From a virus: 64,000 nucleotides of DNA. A model generated the notes under the pieces. The model was not told the DNA's origin, did no database searches, and was given only the letters and a program-made list of their open reading frames with translations. A program made the position numbers and the translations under genes. Position 1 is the stretch's first letter. Each line of letters opens with the position of its first letter. Positions 63,108 to 64,000 of the stretch are shown one piece after another. The stretch covers positions 1 to 64,000 of the IMG/VR virus record IMGVR_UViG_3300043410_001708; one strand, written 5' to 3'.

Positions 63108-64000
63108 TTATCTGCCAACTTGCGGCAAATACTTAGCCTTGGTTTCTTCCCAAGACAGGTATATCAAGTCATCATAAAACAATGATTCATAAGATACATT
63201 ATTCTTTTTCTTCAACATTGATATACGACCCTTGGCATATTTGGTTTTCCAAATTTGCGTCAAGGTTTCTTCACTGGTATCAAATGATTTGACCAGTTGT
63301 TCATCACCAATTTCTTTCCTAAGATACTCATTGGTGTTGTTATAGAGAGGTGAGAAATAGATGCCTCTCTGATGTTCGGTACGGATAAGTTCTTTTGGAA
63401 TACCTAACTTACCATACGCAAAATTTAATGTACGATTTTTGTGGTCACGTTTAAGTGGAAGTCCTTTTTGATTCTTGGCTTCCCACCACTCAAAATATTT
63501 ACGTGTATGATTCTCTTTTACCCAATCATAAATCATTGTTCTGGTTTTTCTGGACGGTTCAAAAGCAACAGAACCACTAGAGAAACCCATTTTGTTCCAA
63601 TGTTCAAGACCATCATACTGAGATAGACCATTGGACTTAGTATTACCATAAAGAGAAGTAGTTGTAACTCCAACAAGAACATCACCATATTGTTTTTTCC
63701 AATCATTCTGTACAGTATCGGCAAGACACAATAGTGCCAACAATTTTCCACCCATGTAATTGAAACCAAGTGGTTGTAATGGAACAATTGTGGAACCGAT
63801 TGCAGTATGATTAATCATACCTTGTTGTGTCTTAACATCTCTAGGCCAACCGATGGCCGTGTCTCTTGGAGTCAAGTCCAAGAAGTCGGATGATATACAG
63901 ATAACACCAAGATATTTGTCTGTAACTTCATCAACCACAGTGTAATAAAGATTGCGGCCAATGTTTGAATTGTTTTTCATTGTGGAAGAAAATGTACGTA
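63108..64000 (-). CDS. DruA/DUF4338-like protein (5' end outside window)
   Basis: The frame is open to the window edge, and residues before the first ATG (63980) align with the paralogue at 35820-36926, so the gene continues beyond the window. Motifs: YLGVICISSDF, DTAIGWPRDV, STIVPLQPLGFNYMGGKLLALL, TTTSLYGNTK and LSQYDGLEHW. DUF4338 is the domain of DruA in Druantia. Confidence 0.65.
   Translation of the reverse strand, partial: RTFSSTMKNNSNIGRNLYYTVVDEVTDKYLGVICISSDFLDLTPRDTAIGWPRDVKTQQGMINHTAIGSTIVPLQPLGFNYMGGKLLALLCLADTVQNDWKKQYGDVLVGVTTTSLYGNTKSNGLSQYDGLEHWNKMGFSSGSVAFEPSRKTRTMIYDWVKENHTRKYFEWWEAKNQKGLPLKRDHKNRTLNFAYGKLGIPKELIRTEHQRGIYFSPLYNNTNEYLRKEIGDEQLVKSFDTSEETLTQIWKTKYAKGRISMLKKKNNVSYESLFYDDLIYLSWEETKAKYLPQVGR

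Overview
The window is part of the genome of a large T4-type myovirus. The basis is a T4 replication set (DNA polymerase 43, clamp 45, clamp loader 44/62, RegA, helicase 41, primase 61, UvsX, RNase H), T4-like nucleotide metabolism (NrdA, NrdB, a thioredoxin, ThyX, dCMP deaminase, dNMP kinase, MazG-type hydrolases), tightly overlapping genes, host-like sigma70 promoters and late-promoter-like TATAAATA boxes. Many small proteins resemble those of marine and freshwater T4-like phages (cyanophage/pelagiphage relatives). No photosynthesis genes are present and the host cannot be named from the sequence; the lysis genes (GH19 endolysin, two-gene spanin) indicate a Gram-negative host. Both ends of the window cut genes.

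Layout. 1-516 is the end of a plus-strand gp88-like gene with a terminator. 687-16132 is a minus-strand block of small early genes, a metalloprotease-like vWA protein, an AbrB-like protein, RNase H, ribonucleotide reductase, ThyX and primase. 16177-21975 holds lysis and membrane genes, a LamG-like protein, a tail-fibre-like protein and the spanins. 21977-30497 is a virion-protein module; up to six of its proteins start with a sequence resembling the T4 capsid-targeting peptide, including an NMN-adenylyltransferase/kinase fusion, a PD-(D/E)XK-like nuclease and a ligase-like nucleotidyltransferase. 30611-34367 is a glycosyltransferase/methyltransferase cluster. 34374-44057 carries helicase, UvsX and DNA polymerase. 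44148-46460 is a five-gene plus-strand envelope cassette ending in a penicillin-binding-protein-like peptidase. 46461-54340, plus an outlier at 56821, is an RNA-gene array. 54432-64000 returns to minus-strand genes: rubrerythrin/rubredoxin, Hsp20, RegA, clamp loader, clamp, dNMP kinase and a DruA-like protein.

The RNA array is the most unusual region. About 30 conventional tRNAs covering all twenty amino acids are interleaved with at least eight other structured RNAs. Five of these share one architecture: a 7-bp closing stem whose sequence covaries between copies, a CAGCA box just inside it, and a GUUGU tail. Their interiors differ; one holds a circularly permuted tRNA-Ile(UAU) and one a tRNA-Arg-like fold. 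A Ro60-like (DUF2828, HEAT plus vWA) protein, a DUF458-type RNase H and a metallophosphoesterase are encoded inside the array. Two further candidate small RNAs, each with its own promoter and terminator, lie at 54432-54640 and 57661-57785.

Transcription is mostly leftward. Seven perfect TTGACA-17-TATAAT promoters and several near-perfect ones drive the minus-strand units. Translation coupling by ATGA/TAATG overlaps is widespread. Several genes shorter than 60 codons were found by reading the gaps and are listed.
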